Positions 31,386 to 42,050 are shown, numbered from the stretch's first letter. The stretch: DNA of 64,000 nt from Gilliamella sp. Occ3-1 (GCF_001690655.1 NZ_LZHQ01000015.1:1-64000); one strand, 5' to 3'. Notes: generated from the sequence alone by a model not told the origin. A program made the numbers and translations.

Positions 31386-32219
31386 CTACTTATTGTTAAG
31401 ATTTACATCCATTGTTGGATATGGAATATTAATATTATTTTCAGTTAATCCATTTTTGATATTTTCAAGCAGCTCACCTTTTACCGTGCCATAATTTTCG
31501 TTTAATGTCCAAACTAAAACATTAAAATTCATCGAGGACGCATCTAAAACATCTAATCGAATGGTAGGCTCTTTGGATGTTAATATATTATTCGTTTTAT
31601 CAACTGCTTGCTTTAACACTTGATAGACTTTTTGAATATCTGAATCATAACCAACATTAACCACCAAATCTAAACGTCTTTCTGGTAAGCGAGTATAGTT
31701 GATAATATTAGCACTTACTACTTGGCTGTTAGGAATTATAACTAGTTCGTTGGTTGGTGTAACAATAGATGTTGAGAAAATTTGTATAGAATCAATAATA
31801 CCTTGCTGACTATTGATTATTACCGTTTCACCGACTTTAAATGGGCGAAAAATAATTAAAATAACTCCAGCCGCAAAGTTAGATAGTGAACCTTGTAACG
31901 CTAAACCAACAGCTAAGCCAGCGGCACCAATCACTGCAACAATGGATGCTGTTTGAACTCCTAATTGACCTAAAACGGCAACCAATGTCATTACAATAGT
32001 TGCATAGTATGCTAATGCACTGACAAATTTAACAACAGTTGGATCAACGTGTCGATTTGATAATATTCTTTTTAATTGGTTGCTAATAAATCTAGCGATA
32101 GTTCTACCAATAACAAAAATTATAATGGCAAAGCAGAAATGAGCAATATAGCTAAATACAACTCCATCATATTTTTCGATAAATAAAAGAATATAATTGA
32201 AAAAACCTTCAAAATTCAT
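31386..32219 (-). CDS. mscS: Small-conductance mechanosensitive channel MscS
   Basis: MscS is a heptameric inner-membrane valve that opens on osmotic downshock. The 277-aa protein has three N-terminal helices. Pore helix TM3 (IVAVIGAAGLAVGLALQGSLSNFAAGVIL, about 92-120) has the Gly/Ala packing pattern, and the beta domain follows (FRPFKVGETVI, VTPTNELVIIPNSQV). It is close to the E. coli length (286 aa) and is the plain, undecorated type. It is a single gene convergent with cysE. Confidence 0.94.
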   Translation of the reverse strand: MNFEGFFNYILLFIEKYDGVVFSYIAHFCFAIIIFVIGRTIARFISNQLKRILSNRHVDPTVVKFVSALAYYATIVMTLVAVLGQLGVQTASIVAVIGAAGLAVGLALQGSLSNFAAGVILIIFRPFKVGETVIINSQQGIIDSIQIFSTSIVTPTNELVIIPNSQVVSANIINYTRLPERRLDLVVNVGYDSDIQKVYQVLKQAVDKTNNILTSKEPTIRLDVLDASSMNFNVLVWTLNENYGTVKGELLENIKNGLTENNINIPYPTMDVNLNNK

Positions 32220-32280
32220 ATTATTATCCTCATTAATAGGTAATAGAAATTTCTGTTAAAGTGTTTTAGTACGAAATCGG

Positions 32281-32874
32281 CTAGACCAGTTGTTTAGTTA
32301 ATAAAGTCCAACGTACCTCAAAATTAGTTGTTGGTAGATATTTAAAACCTGAACGAGAATAACGTGTCATCATACCTTCACAAAAAGCTAATAATTGACT
32401 AGATAAAATACGTTCATCAGTTATGAAAGCAACGCCTTCACGAATTTTTCGTTCACGTAAAACTTGTTTAATTTGAGTTTCAATCCGTTCAAACAGCTGG
32501 CTAATACGTTCTTGTAACTGCTCTTGTTCAAACATTAATGCGTGCCCAGTCATAATTCTGGTTAATCCTGGGTTCTTTTCAGAAAACCCTAATATCAAAG
32601 CAAGAATAAGTTGTAACCGAGTAAATGTATTTGGCTCTTCATGCATGATCACATTTATACGGGATAACAAGATATCTTCAATATAGACAATTAAACTTTC
32701 AAACATTTTTGTTTTACTCGGAAAATGTCGATATAAAGCTGCTTCAGAAACACCTACTGTTGCAGCTAATTTAGCCGTAGTTATTCTTTGAGTGCCTTCA
32801 TTAGATTCAAGCATTTTTGCCAATGCTTGTAAGATATCTTCTTTGCGATTTCTATTTTTGCTACTCACGATCAT
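32281..32874 (-). CDS. slmA: Nucleoid occlusion factor SlmA (TetR family)
   Basis: SlmA binds specific DNA sites over the nucleoid and blocks FtsZ ring assembly there. The 197-aa protein has an N-terminal TetR-type helix-turn-helix ([27 protein letters not shown], about 40-66) and an all-helical C-terminal domain similar to E. coli SlmA ([39 protein letters not shown]). Its ATG overlaps the dut stop by 4 nt (ATGA type), the conserved coaBC-dut-slmA order. Confidence 0.95.
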   Translation of the reverse strand: MIVSSKNRNRKEDILQALAKMLESNEGTQRITTAKLAATVGVSEAALYRHFPSKTKMFESLIVYIEDILLSRINVIMHEEPNTFTRLQLILALILGFSEKNPGLTRIMTGHALMFEQEQLQERISQLFERIETQIKQVLRERKIREGVAFITDERILSSQLLAFCEGMMTRYSRSGFKYLPTTNFEVRWTLLTKQLV

Positions 32875-33332
32875 TTTTTACCCGAATGTCCAAAACCACC
32901 TTCGCCTCGTGCTGATTCAACAAATTCATCAACAATGTTAAATTCGGCTTGTACAACCGGAACAATGATTAGTTGAGCAATTCGATCGCCTGCTTCAATC
33001 ACAAAAGGAGTTTGGCTTCGATTCCAAACAGGAACAAATAGTTGTCCTTGATAATCTGAATCAATCAAACCCACCAAATTACCAAGTACAATACCATTTT
33101 TTGAACCAAGCCCTGAACGCGGTAACACTAATGCCGCTAAACTAGGATCAGCAATATGCATTGATAAACCAGTCGGCGTTAGGATAGTTTCTCCTGGTTT
33201 TATTTCGGTTGTTTTATCAAACATTGCTCTTAAATCAATGCCTGCAGATCCTTCAGTTGCATAAGTAGGTAGAGGAAATTCGTTACCTAAACGTTTGTCT
33301 AATACTTTTATATCAATTTTTCTTTTCATCAT
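32871..33332 (-). CDS. dut: dUTP diphosphatase Dut
   Basis: Dut hydrolyses dUTP to dUMP, keeping uracil out of DNA and feeding dTMP synthesis. The trimeric dUTPase motifs are all seen: GSAGIDLRA (1), [11 protein letters not shown] (2), [15 protein letters not shown] (3), [12 protein letters not shown] (4) and the C-terminal [10 protein letters not shown] arm (5). The length is 153 aa. The gene overlaps coaBC by 20 nt and slmA by 4 nt, a tightly coupled trio. Confidence 0.98.
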   Translation of the reverse strand: MMKRKIDIKVLDKRLGNEFPLPTYATEGSAGIDLRAMFDKTTEIKPGETILTPTGLSMHIADPSLAALVLPRSGLGSKNGIVLGNLVGLIDSDYQGQLFVPVWNRSQTPFVIEAGDRIAQLIIVPVVQAEFNIVDEFVESARGEGGFGHSGKK

Positions 33333-34539
33333 GACTCGCTTTATATCGTGTTATAACAGTTTGAAGTAACTGTGTTGCTAATTGATTTTTACTGCTTAAT
33401 GGTAACGTTTGCTCACCATTTTGCCAATACAGTGTTAATGCATTTTGATCGGAATTAAAGCCAATGGTTTTATCAGAAACATCATTAGCACAAATTAAAT
33501 CTAAGTTTTTTGCGGTTAATTTTTTTAGTGCATAAGCTTTAACATCATTAGTTTCAGCGGCAAATCCTACCACAAAAGGGCGATGTGTTTTTAGCGCTGC
33601 GACACTAGCTACGATATCGGGATTTTTAACTAATTCAATCACAAGTTCATCGTTATCGCCCGTTTTTTTAATTTTTTGTGTCGCAATTGTTTTAGCATGA
33701 TAGTCGGCAACAGCGGCACAAGAAATAAAAATATTTGATTTTTTAGCGTGATTCATTGCTTCATCGTACATCTGTTTAGCGCTTTTAACGTCAATTCGGT
33801 TGACATTATTCGGCGTATGTAAATGAACTGGTCCACTAATTAATGTGACATTGGCACCCATTTGAGCAGCGGCGTTTGCAATTGCAAATCCCATTTTTCC
33901 TGAGCTGTAATTACTAATATAACGAACGGGATCGATTTCTTCGATTGTTGGTCCTGCCGTAATGGTAATTGATATATCTGAAAGCACTGAGGTTGATTTA
34001 AAATAGTGGGTTATTTCTTCAACAATAGTGAGCGGCTCAAGCATACGTCCTGGTCCAACATCACCGCAAGCTTGAAAACCACTGTCTGGACCTAAAATTA
34101 AGGTATTTCTTGACGCTAATACAGATAAATTATGTTGAGTTGCAGCGGCTTTATACATTTGTTGATTCATCGCCGGAGCAATAGCAATTGGCGAAGATGT
34201 TGCTAAACAAATTGTTGATAACAAATCATCGGCAATACCATTTGCCATTTTAGCAATAATATTGGCGGTTGCAGGCGCAATTAATACTAAATCTGCCCAT
34301 TTGGCAAGTTCAATATGGCTCATAGAAAGCTCGGCCGATGGATCAAAGAGATCGCTAGAAACCTGATTGCCAGAAACAGCTTGAAGCGTCATTTTAGTGA
34401 CAAAATGGCTAGCAGAATCAGTCAAAACAACACGCACTTGTGCGCCAGATTTTTTTAAATGGCGAACAAGATCAGGACATTTATAAGCGGCAATGCCGCC
34501 AGTAATTCCTAATAAGATACGTTTACCTGTTAGACTCAT
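33313..34539 (-). CDS. coaBC: Bifunctional phosphopantothenoylcysteine decarboxylase/synthetase CoaBC
   Basis: CoaBC makes 4'-phosphopantetheine precursors for coenzyme A: CoaB joins cysteine to phosphopantothenate and CoaC decarboxylates the product. The N-terminal flavin domain (about 1-190) shows [10 protein letters not shown], a PAMNQQMY segment with the catalytic Asn, and [10 protein letters not shown] with the catalytic Cys. The C-terminal CoaB domain shows [24 protein letters not shown] and GFAAETND. At 408 aa (406 in E. coli) both halves are complete. It lies upstream of dut with overlap. Confidence 0.97.
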   Translation of the reverse strand: MSLTGKRILLGITGGIAAYKCPDLVRHLKKSGAQVRVVLTDSASHFVTKMTLQAVSGNQVSSDLFDPSAELSMSHIELAKWADLVLIAPATANIIAKMANGIADDLLSTICLATSSPIAIAPAMNQQMYKAAATQHNLSVLASRNTLILGPDSGFQACGDVGPGRMLEPLTIVEEITHYFKSTSVLSDISITITAGPTIEEIDPVRYISNYSSGKMGFAIANAAAQMGANVTLISGPVHLHTPNNVNRIDVKSAKQMYDEAMNHAKKSNIFISCAAVADYHAKTIATQKIKKTGDNDELVIELVKNPDIVASVAALKTHRPFVVGFAAETNDVKAYALKKLTAKNLDLICANDVSDKTIGFNSDQNALTLYWQNGEQTLPLSSKNQLATQLLQTVITRYKASHDEKKN

Positions 34540-34590
34540 AAGCCAGCTTCCTTCCTACCAAAATGAAAGCGTTATATTACCACAATTAAG

Positions 34591-36252
34591 TTAGATAATA
34601 AGTAGCTCTTTCGCATTGGCTAATGTTGCGTCTGTAATTTTATCGCCGCCTAATAATCTCGCTAACTCGTTTAATCGCCCATTTTCGTTTAATTTTTGCA
34701 TATCTGTAGTGGTTTTTTTACCATTAGTTTGTTTACTAACAAAATAGTGTTGATTAGCTTGTCCTGCAACTTGTGGTAAATGAGTAACGGTAATTACTTG
34801 AGTTGATTGTCCAAGCTGCCTTAATAGTTGCCCCACTTTTGCGGCAGTTGGACCGCTGATCCCAACATCGATTTCATCAAAGATTAAAGCTGGCGTATCC
34901 ATTTTTTGCGCAGTTAAAACTTGAATTGCCAAAGCAATACGCGATAATTCCCCACCCGAAGCAACTTTAGCCAGAGGTTGGGGACTTTGTCCTACATTAG
35001 TACTAACTAAAAAAGTGACTTGATCAGCACCATCTTCATTTAATCGATTTTCGTCAAAAGAAATATCGATACTAAATTGTCCATTAGGCATAGATAATTC
35101 ATGCATAATAGTGGTTACTTTTTTAGCTAATGTTTTGCTTATCGTTAACCTTTTTTGATGCAATTTTGTAGCAATTTCAACGGCGATTTGATGGTATTTA
35201 TTAATATCATTTTTAAGTTGTTCACTTTGTTCATCTTGCTGATTAATTTGTTTAAATTCAGCTAACAAAGTTTGATGTAAATCTGGCAATTCTTCGGGCA
35301 AGACATGATGTTTACGCGCCAAAGCAATCTGTTTAGATAACCGCTGTTCTAGTTGCATGACTCGAGCAGGATCGAGTTCTAAACGTTCACTATAATGACG
35401 AAGCTCATCACTTGCTTCTTTAATTTGAATAGATGCCTCTTCCAACATGTTATAAACATTATTTAACGCTGGATCGAGCGAGGTTAGTTCTTGAACACTA
35501 TTTTTCACACTGCTTAGTAAATTACTGACGTTATAGTCGTCTGCCTCGTCTAACAACATGACAGATTGCTGGCTTAGATTAATTAACTGTTCGCTATTAG
35601 ATAACCGTTTGTACTCTTCATCAATTTGTTGAAACTCCCCTTCAATGGGCGAAAATTCATTAAGTTCTTTTAATTGATATTGCAAAAGTTGCATATGTGC
35701 ATCACGCTCTTGCCTTGTTGTTTCGTATTGCTGGTAAGCCCGTGTTGCTTCTTTCCATTTCTTATAGGCTTGATGCATTTGAGCAAGTAGTGTTGGTTCA
35801 TTCATATAATGATTTAACAACAACTGCTGATAATCACTGCGTAACAGGCGTTGATGCTCATGTTGCCCATGAATTTGAATCAACATTTGCCCCAAATCTT
35901 TTAATTGCGAAATAGGAACAGCTCGACCATTAATAAATGCTTTAGAACGCCCATCTTGATTAATCACTCGTCGCAAAATGCACTCATTGCCCTCATCAAG
36001 TTGATTTTCGCGTAACCAAGCAAAAGCCGCTGGCGTATCATCAAGCACAAAACAAGCCGAAATATCAACACGATCAGCCCCATGCCGAATAGATGAAGCA
36101 TCAGAACGATTACCTAAACATAATCCCAATGCATCAATAGCAATCGACTTCCCTGCTCCTGTTTCCCCCGTAATAGCGGTCATCCCAGTAGTAAAGTCGA
36201 CAAGAAGTTGATCTACAATAGCAAAATTATTAATAGTTAGTTGAGTTATCAT
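34591..36252 (-). CDS. recN: DNA repair protein RecN
   Basis: RecN is an SMC-like ATPase that acts early at double-strand breaks. The 553-aa protein has Walker [13 protein letters not shown] (about 30-41), two long Gln/Glu-rich coiled-coil arms (about 150-370), the ABC signature [15 protein letters not shown] and Walker [14 protein letters not shown]. It is the expected length. A perfect LexA-type SOS box lies about 55-70 bp upstream, so damage induction is likely, as in E. coli. No NAD kinase gene adjoins it, unlike many relatives. Confidence 0.97.
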   Translation of the reverse strand: MITQLTINNFAIVDQLLVDFTTGMTAITGETGAGKSIAIDALGLCLGNRSDASSIRHGADRVDISACFVLDDTPAAFAWLRENQLDEGNECILRRVINQDGRSKAFINGRAVPISQLKDLGQMLIQIHGQHEHQRLLRSDYQQLLLNHYMNEPTLLAQMHQAYKKWKEATRAYQQYETTRQERDAHMQLLQYQLKELNEFSPIEGEFQQIDEEYKRLSNSEQLINLSQQSVMLLDEADDYNVSNLLSSVKNSVQELTSLDPALNNVYNMLEEASIQIKEASDELRHYSERLELDPARVMQLEQRLSKQIALARKHHVLPEELPDLHQTLLAEFKQINQQDEQSEQLKNDINKYHQIAVEIATKLHQKRLTISKTLAKKVTTIMHELSMPNGQFSIDISFDENRLNEDGADQVTFLVSTNVGQSPQPLAKVASGGELSRIALAIQVLTAQKMDTPALIFDEIDVGISGPTAAKVGQLLRQLGQSTQVITVTHLPQVAGQANQHYFVSKQTNGKKTTTDMQKLNENGRLNELARLLGGDKITDATLANAKELLII

Positions 36253-36304
36253 AATAAATTAATACATAAGGCTAGTTATAATATTGGCAGTATAGCAGTA
36301 AAAA

Positions 36305-36324
36305 TACTGTAAATAAATACAGGT
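36305..36324 (-). promoter_or_regulatory. LexA (SOS) box upstream of recN
   Basis: TACTGTAAATAAATACAGGT contains CTGT-N8-ACAG exactly (36307-36322), the gammaproteobacterial LexA consensus core. It lies 53 bp before the recN start, and a -10-like TATACT follows on the minus strand. Confidence 0.85.
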
Positions 36325-36511
36325 TTGTGGTTTTTTGTTTTTTTGAGGGGGTTGTGTTGTAGATAAATGGTAAATAATTGACGGTTAATGGTAAAAAAAC
36401 AATTTATGATTGAAAATTAAATCAATAGCTAATATTAAACCTTATAAAGGTTCTAATTTGATCAGCTAACTTACTATGATATATAAAGATATATTGAATA
36501 AATATTTAATA

Positions 36512-37180
36512 TTAGTTTTTTTCTTCTTGGCGGCGTAACTCCTCAATGAGTAAATGTAAGTTTGAACTAGGATTAGTGCTTTTTCTATCTTTTGCTGTTT
36601 TCATAGATAGTTCTGCATTTCGTAATGCTATATCTAATTTACTTATAAGTCCAATAATAATTTTGCTGTTATTTTTTGTATATTTAGGCTCATATTTTTT
36701 AAAATCGCTTATTACACACTTAGCTCTACTTTTATGTGATTTACTATTATAAGGTTTATCGGTATAGACATAATGCAATAAAAACCAATATTCAATACAA
36801 GGATCGGATAAAAACAGTTTAAATTTTTTGTTCTGTAATTTTTAGTTTAGACTATTTATTTTATTTTTGGCTTGATTGTACGTTGGATGACTATCTCGAT
36901 CAATAACACAAAAAACATGATCGTATTCATTATTTTCATTATATTTTTTATCTTCCTCATATTTTTGTTCAGCATAATTGATAATAGAAATAGGTGATGA
37001 GTCATTATCCTCAGGAATAATAATTTCATTTGTTACCCCTAATTTAAATTCATTTTTAATACCATTCAAATAAATTCGTTCAGTTTTTCCTTCACAAACA
37101 ATCAGGATTCTCTTATTTATAGCGCGGATACTTTTTTTTCGTGCTAGTTCTTTTTTTGTCTTAGGTTTTCTTTTTGCCAT
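36512..37180 (-). pseudogene. RloB-like TOPRIM-type protein, interrupted by one in-frame stop
   Basis: The reading frame from 37180 to 36512 is continuous except for a single TAA at 36842-36844. Before it (112 aa) are a Lys/Arg-rich start and ILIVCEGKTERIYLNG (about 26-41), with the conserved Glu of a TOPRIM-like fold, then VFCVIDRDSH with the DxD pair. After it, in the same frame, FKLFLSDPCIEYWFLLHYV and STNPSSNLHLLIEEL match the C-terminal half of RloB/AbiL-type proteins. The whole would be about 222 aa. It starts 3 nt after the RloA-like gene. RloB partners RloA ATPase in restriction-linked or abortive-infection loci; the function here is inferred and probably lost. Confidence 0.75.
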
Positions 37181-37183
37181 TTA

Positions 37184-37720
37184 TTAGTTTTCTTCTTTAT
37201 CACTATACTCAAAAGATATATTAGGTACTGCTCTAAATCGGCCTGACAAATAAGCTTTTTCAAATTTCATATCTTTACGCATACGAAATTCTGCTAATGG
37301 ATATAATTCACTTTCTTGTTTTTCATTTTTGTTAACAAACCAAACTTGATCTCGTCTTATTTCTGACAGCAATGAAACATCATGCGTTGTAAAAATAAGT
37401 TGAGCATTTGCTGTATTAATTTTAGAAGAATTAAACTGTTGAAGAATAAAATGCATAATTTGAGGATGTAAGCTACAATCTAATTCATCAATAAATATTA
37501 CTCCGCCCTGTTTAAATGAACGTAAAAACATAGCTGATAACGAAAACATTCTTTGAGTTCCCTCTGATTCATCTTTTTCTAAATCGAAACAAACATTGTT
37601 TCCTGAATCAGTTTGATGTACTGTCAATATTTTATTGTTTTGGTCCCATGAAATTAACTCTTTCAATTCAGCGGGCATATCATCAGGGAAACTTATAGTT
37701 GATTTTCCTTTTTCTAAAGA
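37184..37720 (-). pseudogene. RloA-like AAA ATPase, C-terminal half only, cut by an IS element
   Basis: The surviving part carries Walker B GGVIFIDELDCSLHP (roughly 58-72 of the 164-residue open frame), the switch TTHD and a basic-aromatic tail (KAYLSGRFRAVP), typical of OLD/RloA-like ABC-type ATPases. The frame is open upstream of the first Met through TSLEKGKSTISFPDD right up to the IS end at 37721, where it meets IS sequence and a stop. Walker A and the N-terminal half are absent and do not reappear beyond the IS. It is a remnant of a two-gene defence-type operon with the RloB-like gene. Confidence 0.75.
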
Positions 37721-38901
37721 TGTAACTATCCCCTAAAATAGTACAGCAAAAAAGTAGAAAATTCTCTATGATAAAAGAAAAGGGGATTTAATTATGAAAA
37801 AAATGACTGAACATCAAATCGTCGCTATTTCAAAAGAAGCTAAAGCGGGTATTCCTGTCAAGGAACTGTGCCGTAAATAGGGCATGATAATTCAACTTTT
37901 TATAAATGGAGGGAAAAATACGGCGGAATGGAAACTTCGGATATCAAACGCTTAAAGGAGCTGGAGGCTGAAAACCGCAAGCTTAAGCAGATGTTTGCCG
38001 AACTGAGCATAAAATCCCAGCTTCAGGAAGAAATCATAAAAAAGCTTTAGTGCCAACAAAGGCACGTGAAACGTGGGCACAGCAATTACAACAAAATCAT
38101 TCAGTTACTATTGCTATGAGTTGTGCCATTGTTGGCTTAAGCCGTTGTGCTTACTATTATCAACCTAAGTTACTGGATGATTCAGTGATTATTTCGGTGT
38201 TGAATGCTATCACAGACCGGCATTTACGCTGGGGCTTTCCTAAATGTTTTTATCGTATCAGAAAGCTCGGCTATAAATGGAATCATAAACGGGTATATCG
38301 GGTGTATTGTGAATTAAAGCTTAATCTCAGGATAAAGCGTAAACAGCGCATTCCTCCACGAAGCCCAGAAAGGCTATCAGCACCCAATAAACAAGGTGAA
38401 TGTTTATGAGTGACAGTAGTCGTAATCAGCGTCGCTTTAGGACATTCAATGTGATAAATGACTTTAATCGTGAGGCGTTAGGTATTGATATTGCAGTAAG
38501 CTTACCAGCAGGAAGGATTACCCGTTACTTAGATAAACTGGCCGAATATCATGGGTATCCATTAAAAATACGGGTCGATAATGGGCCAGAATTTACCGGA
38601 AAAACCTTTATAAACTGGGCTAAATCACATGATATAACCATTGATTATATCCAGCCCGGTAGCCCTTATCAAAATGGCTATATTGAACGATTTAATCGTA
38701 CCTATCGTACTGAAGTACTCGATTTATATCTTTTTAACAACTTAGCACAAGCAAGGAGAATAACCGAAGAATGGTTAACGATTTATAATACCGAAAGACC
38801 GCATGAGGCATTAAATAACATGACACCGATTGAGTATAAAACACTAAAACAGGCAGCATGATTTTCTACGTGAGTTGTGTACTAAGTCTGGGATATTTAC
38901 A
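37721..38901 (+). mobile_element. IS3-family insertion sequence, degenerate
   Basis: Imperfect terminal inverted repeats begin TGTAA-C-TATCCC at 37721 and end GGGATATTTACA at 38901. The inner repeats TAGTACA and GTAGAAAAT are also shared between the ends. Inside are orfA and orfB in the order and overlapping frames usual for the family. No target duplication is seen: the left flank ends AAAGA and the right flank starts CCACC. Length is about 1.18 kb. The missing duplication and the absent half of rloA suggest a deletion next to the element. Confidence 0.8.
37794..38861 (+). pseudogene. IS3-family transposase OrfAB, inactivated
   Basis: OrfA starts MKKMTEHQIVAISKEAKAG (HTH) and hits TAG at 37881; removing one base restores STFYKWREKYGGMETSDIKRLKELE, so a 1-nt deletion is likely. 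OrfA ends at a A6G heptamer (38038-38044) followed by TAG; a -1 slip there joins it to OrfB (KKALVPTKARETW), the family's programmed frameshift. OrfB runs to 38400, then breaks: QGEC is followed by a frame change, and the usual WSMD segment with the first catalytic Asp is missing. The rest has DNGPEF and NGYIERFN with the other Asp and Glu. The transposase cannot be active. Confidence 0.85.
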
Positions 38902-38988
38902 CCACCAACCCCACTTATTCCTCTTTTATCCCAAATTACACAGGAGTATAATTTATACACCTATTATTATAATTATGGAAAACCCAGT

Positions 38989-39540
38989 ATGTTTGGAAAT
39001 AAAACAAATCGTCAAGTCATTATTTGGACAACAATCATTGGTGGTTTTATTAGTGCTTTAGTTAAGTGGGGATCCGAGGTTAATATGCCTCCTCGTGTCC
39101 CGGGTGAAATTTCGCCTCCAGCGGCACATATTGATGCATGGCTTGGTTGGTTAGGGATTGATTCTCATTCACTTGATTATATTTATCAAACAGCAACTGT
39201 TTCTGGTGCGGTAACGCTTTATCACTGGTTATTCAGTTTTGCTTTCGCCTTTGTTTATGTGGCTGGTGCATATTATTGCAACAAAATCCGACTATGGTAT
39301 GGCGCAGTTTATGGCACGATTATTACTATCTCTATGCATGGTTTTTTAATTCCATTACTTGGATTTCGTCATCCTGCTTATGATGCCGAAGGTACTGTTG
39401 GTTGGTTATGGAATTTAAATGGCTATGAACTTTGGAGCGAAATTTTGGGTCATATCTATTGGGGCGTTTCAATTGAAATTTGTATGATTGCCGTTCTTGC
39501 TCATTTTTCAAGACCTATTCGTGGCGAGTGGCGTCAATAA
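38989..39540 (+). CDS. yagU: YagU family inner membrane protein (DUF1440)
   Basis: The 183-aa protein has about four membrane segments and matches E. coli YagU in AxVKWGSEVNMPPR near the N-terminus, KIRLWYGAVYGTI in the middle and SEILGHIYWGVSIEI near the end. YagU has been linked to acid resistance; the mechanism is unknown. The open frame begins at 38875 inside the IS end, but residues before FGNKTNRQ are not family-like, so the ATG at 38989 was chosen. A -10-like TATAAT (38947-38952) in the right flank of the IS may drive it. It has its own terminator. Confidence 0.8.
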   Translation: MFGNKTNRQVIIWTTIIGGFISALVKWGSEVNMPPRVPGEISPPAAHIDAWLGWLGIDSHSLDYIYQTATVSGAVTLYHWLFSFAFAFVYVAGAYYCNKIRLWYGAVYGTIITISMHGFLIPLLGFRHPAYDAEGTVGWLWNLNGYELWSEILGHIYWGVSIEICMIAVLAHFSRPIRGEWRQ

Positions 39541-39563
39541 TTTAAGTTAAATCACTTAATACT

Positions 39564-39593
39564 AAATCCTACTATTTAACTATAGTGGGATTT
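39564..39593 (+). terminator. Terminator after yagU
   Basis: AAATCCTACTAT and ATAGTGGGATTT pair over 12 bp with one wobble and run into TTTTTTATTTT. Confidence 0.85.
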
Positions 39594-39603
39594 TTTATTT
39601 TAT

Positions 39604-39629
39604 CGGTTATAGTTAAAAACTATATTAAC
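39604..39629 (+). other. Imperfect inverted repeat upstream of metE
   Basis: GGTTATAGTT and AACTATATTAACC form a bulged hairpin about 85-110 bp before metE. It could be a regulator site, but it fits neither the MetJ box (AGACGTCT repeats) nor MetR (TGAA-N5-TTCA). Confidence 0.3.
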
Positions 39630-39713
39630 CAATAAAAAACTAGAATTATTCAATATCTGTTTTTTTTGTTATCTTCTTTATCACTAAAGAAAGTCGATAA
39701 AAAGGAAATAAAA

Positions 39714-41987
39714 ATGAATACTGCTGTTATTGGATATCCTCGAGTTGGTAAGCTTCGTGAACTTAAATTTGCAACAGAAGCCTATTTTAAAGGTAATAAA
39801 ACACAAGCTGAATTATTAAACGAAGCTAAAGCGCTACGAGCTGAGCATTTAAAACAACAAGCGGCTCAAAAAATTGCCTTTATTTCATCTAATGATTTTT
39901 CATTCTATGATGCGGTGTTAGATACAGCGTGTTTACTTAATGTTATTCCAAAACGTTACCAAGATTTAGGTTTACCTGAACTTGACCGTTATTTTGCGAT
40001 GGCACGTGGTTATCAGGGTGAAAAAGGCGATGTGCGAGCACTCGCTATGAAAAAATGGTTTAACACCAATTACCACTATTTAGTACCTGAAATTGAAGAT
40101 TCAGTACAAATTAAGTTAACAGGCACTAAACCTTTTGATGAATATCAAGAAGCGAAAGCGCTAGGTGTGCAAACCAAACCGGTTGTGGTTGGGCCGTTAA
40201 CTTTTTTTAAATTAGCGCAGTATTTAGGTAAAAAACAGCTTGGTGATTTTAAAGCCGATATTATTAAAGCTTATCAAGAAATCATCCAAAAATTCACAAC
40301 GCTTGGTGCTGAGTGGATCCAAATTGATGAACCCATTTTAGTCACTGACCTAAATAAAGACGATATCGCTTTATTTACCGAACTTTATCAAGCGATTTTA
40401 TCGGTAAAAGGACAAACTAAGATTGTTTTACAAACTTATTTTGGTGATGTACGTGATTGTTATAAAGAACTTGTCGCTTTACCTTTTGATGGTATTGGTC
40501 TTGATTTTGTTGAAGGTAAACAATCATTAGCTTTACTTGAAAACAATGGTTTCCCTGCCGATAAAGTCTTATTTGCTGGTGTGGTAAATGGAAAAAATAT
40601 CTGGAAAAACAATTACCAAAAAACCTTAGCATTACTTGGTAAAATCAAACAAAAAGCCGCAAATATTGTAATCAATACTTCTTGTTCATTACTGCATGTT
40701 CCTTATACATTGCAAAATGAGACCAAATTAACTATTCAACAACGTGCTTATTTTGCTTTTGCACAAGAAAAGCTACAAGAGCTTGCTGAACTTGGTCAAT
40801 TATTTAAGGATGCAAACGCTGAAAATAATGCCGCTTATAAAGCTAACCAAACATTATTTACTCGTGAGCGTGAAGGCGCAAATCAAGCTGTACGCCAAAA
40901 AGTGGCCGCATTAAAAGATTCGGACTTTACTCGTTTACCTGAATTTTCAGTGCGTGAAGCAGCACAGAAAAAGGCCTTTAATTTGCCACTATTACCAACA
41001 ACCACTATTGGATCATTCCCACAAACGCCTGATGTACGTTTAAATCGTGCTAAATTCAAAAAAGGTGAAATTTGCCTGAACGAATATACTGAGTTTAATC
41101 AACAAAAAATTGCGCAGTGTATTAAATTACAAGAAGAAATTGGCATTGATGTGTTGGTTCATGGTGAATTTGAACGTAATGACATGGTCGAATATTTTGG
41201 TGAAAGCTTAAATGGCTTTGTGTTTACTGAAAAAGCATGGGTGCAATCTTATGGTACTCGTTGCGTTAAGCCACCAATTGTTTGGGGTGATATTTCACGC
41301 TCAAAACCGATTACTGTTGCATATTCAAAATATGCACAAAGCCTGACAGACAAACCAGTTAAAGGTATGTTAACAGGACCTGTGACTATTCTAAATTGGT
41401 CGTTCCCACGAGAAGATATTTCTCAAAAAGAATCGGTATTCCAAATAGCATTAGCAATTGGTGATGAAGTATTAGATCTTGAAGCAGCGGGTATTAAGAT
41501 CATTCAAATTGACGAAGCGGCATTAAAAGAAAAATTACCACTGCGTAAAGCAGATTGGAACAGTGAATACCTTGATTGGGCGATCCCTGCGTTTAGATTG
41601 GTACATAGCAAAGTGCAAGCAGATACGCAAATTCATACTCATATGTGTTATAGCGAATTTGCTGACATTATTAAAGATATTGATGCAATGGACGCTGATG
41701 TTATTTCGTTCGAGGCTTCTCGCTCTAATTTGCAGTTGATTGACGTACTTAATGCAAACAACTTCAAAACTGAAGTGGGACCAGGGGTTTATGACATCCA
41801 TTCACCACGTGTACCACCAGTAGCCGAAATCAAAGCAACGATTGAAAAGTTACTAGCGAAGATTGATAACCAAAAATTGTGGATCAACCCAGATTGCGGT
41901 TTAAAAACTCGTGGCGAAAAAGAAGTGGTTGAAAGCTTACAACATTTAGTACAAGCCACTTTAGAAGTAAGAAAAACACTGAACTAA
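39714..41987 (+). CDS. metE: Cobalamin-independent methionine synthase MetE
   Basis: MetE moves a methyl group from 5-methyl-THF-Glu3 to homocysteine, without B12. The 757-aa protein has the duplicated barrel. The N-terminal half starts [22 protein letters not shown]; the C-terminal half has [19 protein letters not shown] and the zinc ligands in HTHMCYSEF (His, Cys) and [10 protein letters not shown] (Cys). The E. coli protein has 753 aa. The open frame begins 48 nt upstream at a TTG, but AAAGGAAATAAAA before the ATG at 39714 decides the start. metF, which makes the methyl donor, follows. Confidence 0.97.
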   Translation: MNTAVIGYPRVGKLRELKFATEAYFKGNKTQAELLNEAKALRAEHLKQQAAQKIAFISSNDFSFYDAVLDTACLLNVIPKRYQDLGLPELDRYFAMARGYQGEKGDVRALAMKKWFNTNYHYLVPEIEDSVQIKLTGTKPFDEYQEAKALGVQTKPVVVGPLTFFKLAQYLGKKQLGDFKADIIKAYQEIIQKFTTLGAEWIQIDEPILVTDLNKDDIALFTELYQAILSVKGQTKIVLQTYFGDVRDCYKELVALPFDGIGLDFVEGKQSLALLENNGFPADKVLFAGVVNGKNIWKNNYQKTLALLGKIKQKAANIVINTSCSLLHVPYTLQNETKLTIQQRAYFAFAQEKLQELAELGQLFKDANAENNAAYKANQTLFTREREGANQAVRQKVAALKDSDFTRLPEFSVREAAQKKAFNLPLLPTTTIGSFPQTPDVRLNRAKFKKGEICLNEYTEFNQQKIAQCIKLQEEIGIDVLVHGEFERNDMVEYFGESLNGFVFTEKAWVQSYGTRCVKPPIVWGDISRSKPITVAYSKYAQSLTDKPVKGMLTGPVTILNWSFPREDISQKESVFQIALAIGDEVLDLEAAGIKIIQIDEAALKEKLPLRKADWNSEYLDWAIPAFRLVHSKVQADTQIHTHMCYSEFADIIKDIDAMDADVISFEASRSNLQLIDVLNANNFKTEVGPGVYDIHSPRVPPVAEIKATIEKLLAKIDNQKLWINPDCGLKTRGEKEVVESLQHLVQATLEVRKTLN

Positions 41988-42050
41988 GTACTATTTTTAC
42001 AAAGTCGTTGAGTTTTTTATTAACAAATCAGGCTTTGTTTAGCCTTACGT

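Noticed and set aside
38400..38861. Separate transposase gene starting MFMSDSS
   Set aside because: It is the downstream part of OrfB after a short deletion; the true family segment continues across the break.
39541..39713. MetJ or MetR operator before metE
   Set aside because: Neither AGACGTCT-type repeats nor TGAA-N5-TTCA are present; the bulged inverted repeat there fits no known met regulator.
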